DNA of 64,000 nucleotides from Symbiodinium kawagutii (Eukaryota; Sar; Dinophyceae; Suessiales; Symbiodiniaceae). Under the pieces are notes generated by a model. The model worked only from the letters and a program-made list of their open reading frames with translations. It was not told the DNA's origin and searched no databases. A program made the position numbers and the translations under genes. This document shows positions 58,701 through 60,692 of the stretch, in pieces. The DNA lies in contig VSDK01020618.1 in the NCBI GenBank assembly GCA_009767595.1, forward strand, positions 765,394 to 829,393, in the 5' to 3' direction. The first letter of the stretch is position 1, and every line of letters starts with the position of its first letter.

Positions 58701-59415
58701 GTGTGATCAACCAGTTTGGCAGATATGATTGGTAGATGGTTCTCAACCAGCTTGCGAGTCACAATTCAACATTCCTCCGTTCGACAACCGATCCTAACCC
58801 CGAGGTCACCACGTTTGAAGTGCCAGAAAGCAAATCAAGCGCATTTCCAGCTAACCAAACCAATCCACCAGCAGCACAACCACCGGCTTTCACAGGGATC
58901 CCTGGCCTGGAGGGTTGCCAAGCACCAAGCCCACCAAGCCTTGCAAGCACCAGCGCCAAGCAGCTGTTCCCAACCCCCAGCGCCATTGCCAACGCTCCAG
59001 GCCAAACGAGCCATCCGGGAGATGACTGAGACGGAGTTGCGTGGCAGGCCCCCGAGTTCTCGGGGTGGCTGGTCCCAGGCGTTCCCCACCACGATGTGTT
59101 CGAAAAAATCCATGGCCAAGCCAGGTCAACAACAGTCATGTTCATGCAAATGACAGCAGTCATATGAGTGTTTCTCAAAATAGGAGTGCCCCTAAATCAT
59201 CCCATATTGATCTTTTTCAGGAATAGACCCAACATTTTTTGAGATTCCCTATTTTAAGACACTCCCGTATCTATGCCTGACAATTCCCCAGAATGCTGGG
59301 AAACTATCCAACAAGCCATCACACTGGTGATGCTAAGCATGAAAGTGCTGGACACCTTCTGCACAGGCGCATGTGGGTGCGAGAGGATCGCGAGGACGGG
59401 GGTTCCGCCGGAAAG
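16702..59415 (+). CDS. Triple-RRM RNA-binding protein gene, micro-exons in giant introns
   Basis: This is a span for a multi-exon gene, not a continuous ORF. Short + strand segments match successive parts of an RRM of the hnRNP M / Gbp2 / SR type: RNP2 (VGNLPYS), helix A (WQDLKDHMRQAGDV), RNP1 region (GSKGCGIVEF), helix B (AIKDLTG) and strand beta4 (GREIFVREDRE). They occur in this order three times. Adjacent segments join in phase at AG|G acceptors with GT, GC or GA donors. Such proteins bind mRNA for splicing or export in the nucleus; that role is family knowledge. The start and stop codons were not identified. One RRM3 exon (beta2) is missing. The alternative is a row of decayed RRM copies, but the phase agreement argues for a live gene. 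Confidence 0.75.
17021..17144. mobile_element. MITE-like family 2 copy
   Basis: Left AGATATGGCTGTGGGTCAGT, right TATTGACCCACAGCCATATT. Confidence 0.8.
18365..18406 (+). CDS. RRM1 exon 2: RNP2 and helix A start
   Basis: Reads VGNLPYSTSWQDLK, the RNP2 motif plus the start of helix A. It has a GAG|G acceptor and a GC donor at 18407. It joins in phase 0 to DHMRQ at 20039 and completes the typical WQDLKDHMRQ helix. Confidence 0.8.
18700..19035. repeat. CCCTRGT-rich low-complexity DNA
   Basis: Dense ACCCTAGTAGTTACC and TTATACCCT motifs flank the minisatellite; the same type returns at 19855-19980. The two blocks and the minisatellite may form one element. Confidence 0.55.
19081..19556. repeat. 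54-bp minisatellite, about 9 copies
   Basis: Units start with GACTGCATGCATGTCCCAAT at 19101, 19154, 19208, 19262, 19316, 19370, 19424, 19478 and (diverged) 19532. The first spacing is 53, all others 54. Because 54 is a multiple of three, the array is open in more than one frame, which creates false ORFs. It lies in the RRM1 intron after exon 2. Confidence 0.95.
19555..19708 (+). pseudogene. Possible copia-type polymerase tail fragment
   Basis: Directly after the 54-bp minisatellite the frame reads KTKLLKDPHTKALSPFLQVK and YMLGLRGKIARAF. D-x-x-T-K-A-L ... LGLRG resembles the very C-terminus of copia-type reverse transcriptase/RNase H proteins (D-I/V-L-T-K-A-L). No other retroelement part is near, so it is a weak fragment call. 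Confidence 0.3.
19855..19980. repeat. CCCTAGTTATA short tandem motifs
   Basis: Alternating CCCTAGTTGTG and CCCTAGTTATA units, 11 bp each, about six copies. Confidence 0.75.
20039..20098 (+). CDS. RRM1 exon 3: helix A end, beta2
   Basis: Reads DHMRQAGDVLYCEILAEPGT after a CCAG|G acceptor, with a GT donor at 20099. It covers the end of helix A and strand beta2. In RRM2 the matching stretch runs straight into the AMGSKGCG motif, which supports joining this exon to 21437. Confidence 0.82.
20705..20828. mobile_element. Family 3 fold-back element
   Basis: Left CTACAAGGTGGGCCCCCTTA, right CTAGGGGGCCCACCTTGTA. The inner parts (AACTAGGG, AAGTTGGTT) also pair, so the whole 124 bp can fold into a long hairpin. 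Confidence 0.8.
21437..21458 (+). CDS. RRM1 exon 4: 22-nt micro-exon, RNP1 start
   Basis: Reads AMGSKGC plus one base after a CGAG|G acceptor; the donor is GTGAGG at 21459. The one base completes Gly with the next exon. The same peptide occurs unsplit in RRM2 at 29261, which supports this very small exon. Confidence 0.7.
22350..22440. repeat. Family 4 repeat
   Basis: GTTGGGAGCCACTCGGTGCC, then CTTGAAGGGGGAGCAAGGGA and GCTACGAGGAGTTGCC. It lies just upstream of RRM1 exon 5. Confidence 0.55.
22479..22507 (+). CDS. RRM1 exon 5: 29-nt micro-exon, beta3
   Basis: Reads (G)LVEFATPAA, the RNP1/beta3 end, after a GAAG|G acceptor with a GT donor at 22508. The intron position and phase are the same as in RRM2 (29282/30294). 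Confidence 0.72.
23515..23542 (+). CDS. RRM1 exon 6: helix B
   Basis: Reads ASRAIKDLT plus one base after a TCAG|G acceptor. A GC donor at 23543 gives the right phase to join 24922. The reading continues TGTAPGRR, so the true donor could be some bases further on. The loop before beta4 would be about four residues shorter than in the other RRMs. Confidence 0.65.
23697..23822. mobile_element. MITE-like family 2 copy
   Basis: Left TATATATGGCTATGGGTCAA, inner GGAACCAGGGGTACAGGG, right TTTTGACCCACTGCC. It lies just after RRM1 exon 6. Confidence 0.78.
24053..24096. mobile_element. MITE-like family 1, right half
   Basis: CCCCTATGACTTGAGAAACC followed by ACCATAT; no matching left end is adjacent. 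Confidence 0.6.
24922..24993 (+). CDS. RRM1 exon 7: beta4 and short linker
   Basis: Reads GREIFVREDREQ and then GRPEPPKRSSKQ plus one base. It has a CGAG|G acceptor and a GC donor at 24994. GREIFVREDRE is the beta4 strand typical of hnRNP M / SR-like RRMs. It joins in phase to RRVFVG at 27036, so RRM1 and RRM2 are close together in the protein. Confidence 0.82.
25330..25428. repeat. Family 4 repeat
   Basis: CCAAGGGTACCCAGCGCTAG, then GAGGGAGCGAGGCCAGGAGC and TACCAGGATGGTTCAAACC. Confidence 0.6.
25818..25931. mobile_element. MITE-like family 1 copy
   Basis: Left CCATATGGTGGTTGCTCAAA, right GGCTTGAGACACACCCGTAT. Confidence 0.75.
26081..26190. mobile_element. MITE-like family 1 copy
   Basis: One of the best copies: left TATATGGTGGTTTCTCAAAA, right CTATTTTGAGAAACACCCAT. 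Confidence 0.82.
26355..26486. mobile_element. MITE-like family 1 copy
   Basis: Left ATGGTGGTTTCTCAAAATC, right TTTTTTTAGAAACCCCCAAA. Confidence 0.75.
27036..27054 (+). CDS. RRM2 exon 1: 19-nt micro-exon, RNP2 start
   Basis: Reads (R)RRVFVG with a GTAG|G acceptor and a GT donor at 27055. The last two bases plus the first base of 28128 make the Gly of VGNL. It is only 19 nt long and would be missed by gene finders. Confidence 0.65.
28128..28155 (+). CDS. RRM2 exon 2: 28-nt micro-exon
   Basis: Reads (G)NLAYSVSWQ after a CAAG|G acceptor. The following intron starts GAGTCA, a GA donor. It joins in phase 0 to DLKDHM at 28648. Confidence 0.75.
28648..28680 (+). CDS. RRM2 exon 3: helix A
   Basis: Reads DLKDHMRQCGE after a GCAG|G acceptor, with a GT donor at 28681. 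It is the helix A core of the RRM and joins in phase 0 to VLHCDI at 29225. Confidence 0.82.
29225..29282 (+). CDS. RRM2 exon 4: beta2 to RNP1
   Basis: Reads VLHCDIMREPNT and then AMGSKGC plus one base, after a CCAG|G acceptor. The intron begins with a GA donor at 29283. This exon covers in one piece what RRM1 splits between 20039 and 21437. Confidence 0.8.
29708..29860. repeat. Family 3 repeat, one end
   Basis: Begins ACAAGGTGGGCCCCCAACCA and continues with CTACCAAGGGTCACCTACCA. The right end is not clear. Confidence 0.6.
30178..30225. mobile_element. MITE-like family 1, right half
   Basis: CCCCTATGCCTTGAGAAACA preceded by TAAGCCATCCATTTTG, which is the usual inner part. Confidence 0.6.
30294..30345 (+). 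CDS. RRM2 exon 5: beta3 and helix B
   Basis: Reads (G)IVEFATASAAKLAIRE plus two bases, after a CAAG|G acceptor, with a GT donor at 30346. The two bases complete the Met codon with 32816, giving AIREMTDSVL. Confidence 0.8.
31109..31250. repeat. 11-bp minisatellite, about 13 copies
   Basis: Unit GCATCACCTAA with variants (GCATCACCCAA, GGATCACCTAG). The variants change from left to right, as in arrays that grow by local duplication. Confidence 0.92.
31330..31480. repeat. Family 3 repeat, one end
   Basis: Begins TAACAGGTGGGCCCCCAACC and is similar over about 140 bp to the copy at 29708. Confidence 0.6.
32484..32580. repeat. Family 3 repeat, one end
   Basis: Begins ATACAAGGTGGGCCCCCAGC, then CTAGTTGACTAAGTTGTAAC. 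Confidence 0.6.
32640..32780. repeat. Short degenerate repeat GTAGTGAACCCTTGG
   Basis: Alternating units such as CCCTGGTAGTGAACCCTTGA and TGGTTAAGCCTTGG occur several times. It lies in the intron just before RRM2 exon 6. Confidence 0.75.
32816..32853 (+). CDS. RRM2 exon 6: beta4 start
   Basis: Reads (M)TDSVLKGRPIFV plus one base after a TTAG|G acceptor, with a GT donor at 32854. It continues in phase into REDREERG at 35012, restoring the VREDRE signature. Confidence 0.78.
32903..33890. mobile_element. MITE-like family 2 copy split by an insertion of about 890 bp
   Basis: The left end CTATGGCTATGGGTCAATAT is at 32903-32937. The matching right part (AAAACAATGGCTAATGATAG to TTTTGACCCACAGCC) is at 33830-33890. 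The DNA in between has several AATAAAGTG / CACTTTATT motifs in both directions and no recognised gene. Confidence 0.5.
35012..35064 (+). CDS. RRM2 exon 7: beta4 end and linker start
   Basis: Reads (R)EDREERGTSGSELSEHP after a CTAG|G acceptor. A GT donor at 35065 is in phase with the linker exon at 37541. The 3' boundary is less certain than the 5' one. Confidence 0.65.
35329..35438. mobile_element. MITE-like family 1 copy
   Basis: Left GGGGTTTCTCAAGTCATAGG, right CCCATTTTGAAGAACCCTCC. Confidence 0.75.
35530..35570. repeat. Short GGGACACAAT tandem repeat
   Basis: Three to four copies of about 10-11 bp (TGGGACACAA, TGGGACACTA). Confidence 0.75.
36400..37505. repeat. AT-rich island with repeated TATATCAC hairpins
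   Basis: About 1.1 kb, very AT-rich, with many copies of TATATCACTT / AAGTGATATA in both directions, for example near 36556, 36750, 36827, 37150 and 37447. Many form hairpins of the type TCACTTG...CATGAAAAAAGTGATA. It contains none of the MITE families and stops sharply at the GC-rich linker exon. No gene is seen. Confidence 0.7.
37541..37617 (+). CDS. Arg-rich linker exon between RRM2 and RRM3
   Basis: Reads APPLRERRGERFGRARSRW and then LGGAEF plus two bases after a GCAG|G acceptor, with a GT donor at 37618. It is a sudden GC-rich block directly after the AT-rich island. The composition fits the RS/RGG spacers of SR and hnRNP proteins. The end phase fits the next exon. Confidence 0.5.
38775..38812 (+). 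CDS. Linker exon before RRM3
   Basis: Reads (K)SYSPAGARWQPV plus one base after a CGAG|G acceptor, with a GT donor at 38813. The last base completes Gly with 40153, giving GANRRVFVG. Downstream DNA stays open and GC-rich (QKGGRGGAVRRA), so the exon may be longer. Confidence 0.45.
39413..39539. mobile_element. MITE-like family 2 copy
   Basis: Left AATATGGCTGTGGGTCAAAA, right ATTGACAAATAGCCATATG. Confidence 0.8.
39898..40069. mobile_element. MITE-like family 1 copy, enlarged
   Basis: Left GGTGGTGGTTGCTCAATATA, right CCCATGACATGAGAACCCCC; about 60 bp longer than typical. It ends shortly before RRM3 exon 1. Confidence 0.6.
40153..40191 (+). CDS. RRM3 exon 1: RNP2
   Basis: Reads (G)ANRRVFVGNLAY plus one base after a CCAG|G acceptor, with a GC donor at 40192. 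It joins in phase to VTWQELKDHM at 41486. Confidence 0.8.
41100..41207. mobile_element. MITE-like family 1 copy
   Basis: Left side degenerate (TAGGGGTACCTCC), right CCCTATTCTAAGAAACCCC. It is in the intron before RRM3 exon 2. Confidence 0.65.
41486..41537 (+). CDS. RRM3 exon 2: helix A
   Basis: Reads (S)VTWQELKDHMRGAGDV plus two bases after a CTAG|G acceptor, with a possible GC donor at 41538. The expected beta2 exon (pattern like LHCDIMREP) was not found downstream. The next intron is about 16 kb long and holds the nested element. Confidence 0.75.
41538..44159. other. Intron DNA before the nested gene block
   Basis: It holds one family 1 half and low-complexity stretches. The missing beta2 exon of RRM3 should lie in 41.5-57.9 kb but I could not find it here. 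Confidence 0.4.
42361..42396. mobile_element. MITE-like family 1, left half
   Basis: CATATGATGGTTCCTAAAAT and TAGGGGAACCC, without a right end nearby. Confidence 0.55.
44160..44427 (+). CDS. Candidate upstream exon of the nested gene
   Basis: An open stretch with even codon use reads FQREMTWLQWPINEQNVDDF and then an acidic and hydrophobic region. I do not recognise it as a domain. It is placed as a possible first exon of the nested gene by position and strand only. Confidence 0.3.
44524..44634 (+). CDS. Nested gene: basic N-terminal exon
   Basis: Reads SDAWCLRRLYTFSFRRQRDA and then AKRNQHPRD. A similar Trp/Arg pattern is found near the N-terminus of family members I recall. The boundaries are approximate. 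Confidence 0.5.
44524..54132 (+). CDS. Dinoflagellate-family gene with C5-methyltransferase-like domain, probably decaying
   Basis: This span covers a multi-exon gene nested in the RRM3 intron. The order of parts is: N-terminal helical exons, a Lys-rich region with a Cys motif, a methyltransferase-like domain, a WKY-type exon, a helical region with YWV, and a Lys/Ala-rich tail. I recognise this order from a very large, unnamed protein family in Symbiodiniaceae genomes; that is recall, not a search. Introns again use AG|G acceptors with GT, GC and GA donors. An in-frame TGA at 51849 replaces an expected Trp codon, so this copy may be a pseudogene. Function is unknown; the domain may bind or modify DNA. 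It lies just upstream of the transposase-like gene on the same strand. Confidence 0.7.
44785..44969 (+). CDS. Nested gene: helical exon
   Basis: Reads DPKIKALFKKIKDLRVEWKL and continues with an acidic, Thr/Ser-rich stretch. It has a GTAG|G acceptor and a GT donor near 44970. No domain is recognised. Confidence 0.55.
45060..45200 (+). CDS. Nested gene: acidic helical exon
   Basis: Reads VVGDDAATTALADQLAAMGL and then an acidic helix ending near LEEWDPK, after a TGAG|G acceptor. The 3' end is approximate. Confidence 0.55.
45427..45765 (+). CDS. Nested gene: two small Pro/acid-rich exons
   Basis: Two short coding-like pieces occur here. About 45427-45495 reads AAPAALALPAPPAEDPNKAG. About 45655-45765 reads LETQLLEFGDGQPDDHPMDL and on. 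Both are low-complexity linkers. The exact borders were not resolved. Confidence 0.4.
45980..46737 (+). CDS. Nested gene: Lys-rich region and Cys motif exon
   Basis: This long exon follows a TGAG|G acceptor and stays open for 252 codons to a TAG. About residues 15-150 are Lys/Ala/Ser-rich with many KAK and KKG repeats, likely basic, disordered and nuclear. Then comes GRTWVYKVLPNQKFGCRSCR, followed by FIFGGCQHCTRPTFRGK. The spacing C-x2-C ... C-x2-C with a final FRGK is a recurrent motif in this dinoflagellate family and probably binds zinc. A four-fold EEQAA-type repeat follows, then a basic end. The TAG may lie beyond the real donor. Confidence 0.7.
47312..47332. repeat. TA dinucleotide microsatellite
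   Basis: About 10 TA units inside the nested gene region. Confidence 0.9.
47395..47747 (+). CDS. Nested gene: unassigned open stretch
   Basis: An open frame of about 118 codons reads WINAAETISLSTEEIVFGLE and on, with balanced codon use. It lies between the Cys motif exon and the methyltransferase-like exons. I do not recognise the domain. It ends at a TGA only a few bases before another coding-like stretch (47755). Confidence 0.4.
47755..47878 (+). CDS. Nested gene: small open stretch before the methyltransferase-like part
   Basis: Reads QPWVNFCMHEVLQSQSWDPK and then a hydrophobic helix (VLMQIVVLLAF). The composition is coding-like and no domain is recognised. It precedes a long AT microsatellite in the next intron. 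Confidence 0.35.
47958..47985. repeat. AT dinucleotide microsatellite in an intron
   Basis: About 13 AT units directly before the methyltransferase-like motif I exon, close to its acceptor. Confidence 0.9.
48009..48257 (+). CDS. Methyltransferase-like exon: motif I
   Basis: An AAG|G acceptor at 48008 is followed by a Cys-rich lead and then VYDCVEVFCGIGMLSKCLRL, a good match to motif I of cytosine-C5 methyltransferases (D-x-F-x-G-x-G, the cofactor-binding loop). NPLDLLSPAGY follows. A GC donor lies at 48258. In the family this is the Rossmann-fold entry; whether it still binds AdoMet is unknown. Confidence 0.7.
48442..48612 (+). CDS. Methyltransferase-like exon: motif IV region
   Basis: Reads LLLAAILQSKDGVVVALGLV followed by CSTFITISRGSTHR. 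The place of the catalytic P-C-Q loop holds V-C-S-T, so the Cys is kept but the Pro is lost. The exon ends with a GA donor at 48613 and joins in phase to 48695. Confidence 0.68.
48695..48812 (+). CDS. Methyltransferase-like exon: motif VI region
   Basis: Reads IFLAMQLVMAKKGVWVLEQP and then a helical stretch ending LLRKTQ, after an ACAG|G acceptor, with a GT donor at 48813. V-L-E-Q-P stands where C5-methyltransferases have the E-N-V motif, with the Glu kept. Confidence 0.7.
48946..49331. repeat. About 135-bp tandem repeat, nearly 3 copies, in an intron
   Basis: Unit starts near 48946, 49084 and 49219. Each has a palindrome like AACATTAAGGATCTTTAATG followed by TTGAT, then GTATCGATGA and ACTAAGGATGCCTGC. 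It ends at the GGGAGG just before the exon at 49351 and fills the intron of the methyltransferase-like gene. Confidence 0.85.
49351..49568 (+). CDS. Methyltransferase-like exon: C-terminal part
   Basis: Reads VYKQSFWMRAYGSKTLKRTT and then LWSNSSG, a basic loop, YIDRSGKRRFKG and LRKS plus two bases. It is in phase with 48812 and with 49665. The tandem repeat at 48946-49331 fills most of the preceding intron. The W-M-x-x-Y-G and L-W-S-N signatures are typical of the dinoflagellate family. Confidence 0.72.
49665..49725 (+). CDS. Nested gene: short exon after the methyltransferase-like part
   Basis: Reads (Q)EYPLRFGVRFAEAVKHL after a TAAG|G acceptor, in phase with 49568. The end is approximate; a GA donor is possible. 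Confidence 0.6.
49924..50094 (+). CDS. Nested gene: WGE...WKY exon
   Basis: Reads APTPEQICPWHVTPLRRFHD and then MWGEAKMEEVVHYLSGGMQL and MLPEDWKYC, after a TGAG|G acceptor. The pattern W-G ... YL-x-GG ... P-x-x-WK follows the methyltransferase-like domain in other family members. A TGA at 50092 would end it unless a donor lies just before. Confidence 0.65.
   Translation, partial: APTPEQICPWHVTPLRRFHDMWGEAKMEEVVHYLSGGMQLMLPEDWKYCARGPSDP
50708..50830 (+). CDS. Nested gene: helical exon
   Basis: Reads AARARLQRLQQLKPEATPDH and then a Ser/Thr-rich stretch, after a TCAG|G acceptor, with a good GTGAGT donor at 50831. It is probably a coiled or disordered linker. Confidence 0.5.
51039..51101 (+). 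CDS. Nested gene: acidic linker exon
   Basis: Reads EASAPPATLTSEEKSPKAEA after a GCAG|G acceptor. It is low-complexity, with a coding-like composition. The 3' end is approximate. Confidence 0.4.
51750..51920 (+). pseudogene. Nested gene: helical exon with in-frame TGA
   Basis: Reads ARKASKLDAQLRRICTPKPA and then SGKLEVSAEVYRQ, a stop, and KAGGSQRRCLLDHLVKCNGN. The frame is clearly coding on both sides of the TGA at 51849-51851. In family members the residue at this place is Trp, so one base change (TGG to TGA) explains it. A GCAG|G acceptor and GT donor flank the exon in phase 0. Confidence 0.65.
52245..52354 (+). CDS. Nested gene: FYTKETMKTKLGW exon
   Basis: Reads EMFKKHVEHLQKKSRKTNVH and then VDRGFYTKETMKTKLG plus two bases. 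The following intron starts with a GA donor at 52355, in phase with 52521. The Y-x-x-E-x-MKT-x-L pattern is a hallmark of the family. Confidence 0.65.
52521..52583 (+). CDS. Nested gene: KYCSDPKRAK exon
   Basis: Reads (W)DRIQAAVKYCSDPKRAKTHT plus two bases after a TAAG|G acceptor, with a GC donor at 52584. It joins to RDKYQ at 52679 in phase. Confidence 0.68.
52679..52988 (+). CDS. Nested gene: EYWV exon
   Basis: Reads RDKYQPNVKEYWVDTQTTGS and then an acidic region of about 60 residues. It has a CCAG|G acceptor and a GT donor at 52989, and is in phase 0 with 53056. The K-E-Y-W-V motif is typical of the family. Confidence 0.65.
53056..53182 (+). CDS. Nested gene: coiled-coil-like exon
   Basis: Reads AVENVGNVMANLLKCQSRLE and then TTKDKLTPIG, after a GGAG|G acceptor, with a GT donor at 53183. 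Helical, no domain known. Confidence 0.5.
53282..53622 (+). CDS. Nested gene: two helical exons
   Basis: About 53282-53404 reads SLSKIDTFRTNLMQYHDELA and on, after a TAAG|G acceptor. About 53476-53622 reads YSKLTSSTKPRKVKSLRDTV and on. Both are helical and charged. The phases between them were not fully resolved. Confidence 0.45.
53712..54132 (+). CDS. Nested gene: Lys/Ala-rich C-terminal stretch
   Basis: Two overlapping frames are open at the start (EVISCHDGGNKASKVG, or SLRSSRAMMEETKLRK). Later a single frame reads KPETSPAPGAKAKAKAKAAS, an acidic DDDNDDEG tract and KPLKKRKAD. This looks like a disordered tail with nuclear localisation signals. Confidence 0.4.
54320..54387 (+). CDS. Small exon FMWYAEYIFGREAL
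   Basis: Reads (x)FMWYAEYIFGREALATAV and RFFQ after a TGAG|G acceptor, with a GT donor at 54388. It links the methyltransferase-like gene and the transposase-like gene on the same strand, and I cannot say to which it belongs. Confidence 0.45.
54719..54798 (+). CDS. Small exon TAPDKKTSKL
   Basis: Reads TAPDKKTSKLPCGPAAKAIA and HAVAN after a GCAG|G acceptor. It is a short basic linker with a coding-like composition. Confidence 0.4.
54890..56862 (+). CDS. Dinoflagellate transposase-like gene (KDZ/Plavaka-like layout)
   Basis: A large exon (to about 55987) is followed by two more (56081-56250 and 56367-56862). Key motifs in order: HIDEGTTLKKKG (about residue 162 of the open frame), KGDWPALNKVGNLTR, ICHLCRADC, DIFHTLHKGL, and in the last exon YMPKFHMFGEI and QQDEDFVGKVSTISR. 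I know this family only as a large unnamed expansion in dinoflagellates. The order acidic D/E, GDW, C-x2-C, D-x-x-H-x-x-x-x-G, P-K-x-H, and a late acidic pair resembles KDZ/Plavaka transposases, so a DDE-type nuclease is my inference. Family members I recall read H-G-D-E-G; here it is H-I-D-E-G. The gene ends at TGA 56860. Confidence 0.65.
56081..56250 (+). CDS. Transposase-like gene: middle exon
   Basis: Reads VCCFDEELFGTSSFDECCSR and then FAELKEFCAANSMTLHMTAL and on, after a TAAG|G acceptor. The frame differs from the first exon, as expected after splicing. It matches a helical part between the D-x-x-H motif and the last exon in family members. Confidence 0.55.
56367..56862 (+). CDS. Transposase-like gene: last exon
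   Basis: Reads NWFKGADTVCLLEFLEARIK and then a helical stretch, YMPKFHMFGEILYKLHWEKQ, NPLAYCTQQDEDFVGKVST and an Arg-containing end. It follows a TAAG|G acceptor at 56366 and ends with TGA. The N-P-L-x-Y ... Q-Q-D-E-D-F-V-G-K motif is strongly conserved in the family as I recall it. Confidence 0.65.
56863..57806. other. Non-coding DNA between nested gene and RRM3 exon 4
   Basis: No coding segment and no clear member of families 1-3 was seen. Confidence 0.4.
57807..57885. repeat. 18-bp minisatellite, about 4.4 copies
   Basis: Unit GAAACCAATCCCAGGATA with small changes. It lies some 60 bases before the RRM3 exon at 57943 and could influence splicing, but that is a guess. Confidence 0.88.
57943..57992 (+). 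CDS. RRM3 exon 4: RNP1 and helix B start
   Basis: Reads (G)SKGCAIVEYRTASEAL after a CCAG|G acceptor, with a GC donor at 57993. Here the RNP1 motif is not split, unlike in RRM1 and RRM2. It joins to AKRAIREM at 59001. Confidence 0.75.
58140..58261. mobile_element. MITE-like family 2 copy
   Basis: Left CTGGCTATGGGTCAATATTA, right TTTTGACCCAGAGCCATATA; in the intron between RRM3 exons 4 and 5. Confidence 0.8.
58268..58310. mobile_element. MITE-like family 1, right half
   Basis: GATGATTTAGGGGTGCCCCT and ATTCTGAGAAACAGCC; directly after a family 2 copy. Confidence 0.6.
58421..58529. mobile_element. MITE-like family 2, reverse, one end degraded
   Basis: CACCCTGTAACCCTGGTTCC at the left, AATTGACCCATAGCCACATG at the right. 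Confidence 0.65.
59001..59047 (+). CDS. RRM3 exon 5: helix B and loop
   Basis: Reads AKRAIREMTETELRG plus two bases after a CCAG|G acceptor, with a GC donor at 59048. The two bases make Arg with 59367. It aligns residue for residue with AIREMTDSVLKGR of RRM2. Confidence 0.8.
59161..59270. mobile_element. MITE-like family 1 copy in a short intron
   Basis: Left CATATGAGTGTTTCTCAAAA, right CCCTATTTTAAGACACTCCC. It makes up a third of the 319-bp intron between RRM3 exons 5 and 6. Confidence 0.75.
59367..59415 (+). CDS. RRM3 exon 6: beta4 and tail
   Basis: Reads (R)RMWVREDREDGGSAGK after an ACAG|G acceptor, with a GT donor at 59416. This is the VREDRE beta4 signature, closing the third RRM. Exons beyond it were not identified with any confidence; an Arg-rich reading near 60060 is one candidate. 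Confidence 0.72.
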
Positions 59416-60692
59416 GTGGAATGCTGTAGCTTGACATTGGACTGTCCATTAAACCTACTTGAAAAGATTGATGGTTTACCCATTCATTTTCGATTGTCTA
59501 TATAGGTTTGTCCATGAGTGGTGGTACCTACTAACCATCCAAATTCTTAGCCAATAGCCAATAGGGAAACCAACCAATTATAAGTTATAAGGGTACACCA
59601 TTCTTGGACGAACCCATATCAACACAGAGTTTGAGTGAAACTGCATTTGCTGGCCGTTGTGAACATGGTCGATTTACCTGCATGTTCTTCCGCGCTTTTG
59701 GGGTACCAGCCAATGATGGTTCGCAAAACTCGGCAAACGATCAATGGTGATTTGCGGTTCCCCACTGATTCTTGGTATTGCCTGATTCTTACGTTCTTCA
59801 CAATTGTTGATGAAATAGCTGTGGTTGATGATTGATAGTCACCTTGCCCAAGACTCAAAGAACTGTGAAGATTGAACAACTGCAGGTATCCTTGTCAATA
59901 GATTCAATTCGTTAATCACTATATGATCCTACAGGTTGATCTTTACTACCAATAACTGTGGTTGATAGTCACATGAGTTTCATCAATCAACCATTATGTT
60001 ACAACAGGTATCCTTACTCAAACTGTGGTTGACCCTTCTGCTACATGGCCTTCGACCCAACTCTCGGGGGCGTGACAGGAGTTATGAGACAGAGCAGCTT
60101 GGAGACGTGTAAAAGAGATGCTGCTGGCTCTGTCTCAACAAGGCCATGGTTGGAAGAGTCATGAACATAGGTGATTCAGCACAAAACCTCGAGACTAAGA
60201 GCTTAGATTTGCCAGTTAACCACTGGAATCGAAACCACTTGGGAATTCTATGTGGTTCTATGGTTGCATAATGGTGCAGATGTTGCCATGGTCAGTGTTC
60301 ATGATATTATCTTCCTTGAGTGACACCATGCTAAGTGCTCGTTTGGGGGGCTTGGAAAACATCGATGAGTTGAGCCTATACCACACATCTATCGGAGCAC
60401 TCAGATGGCAATCGCTATTGCCTCGATGACCTCGAACGAACATAGGTTATTGGCACTGGTCAGCACTATCAAGTACCTTCTGGTTGGCTTTTGGGGCAAG
60501 ATCTTTCTCGTCATGCCGCAGAAAAGCGATGGTAACCTCACTGGACGATTGGCTATATACCAGCCGGTTGTTCAAAGATTTTTTGATAACAAACCCCAGA
60601 TACTCCTTGTATGGTATATTTACCTTCAAACCTGGATCATTTTATGGGTAGATGTTGGTAAATATACCGCATATGTAGTATCTAGGAACCGC

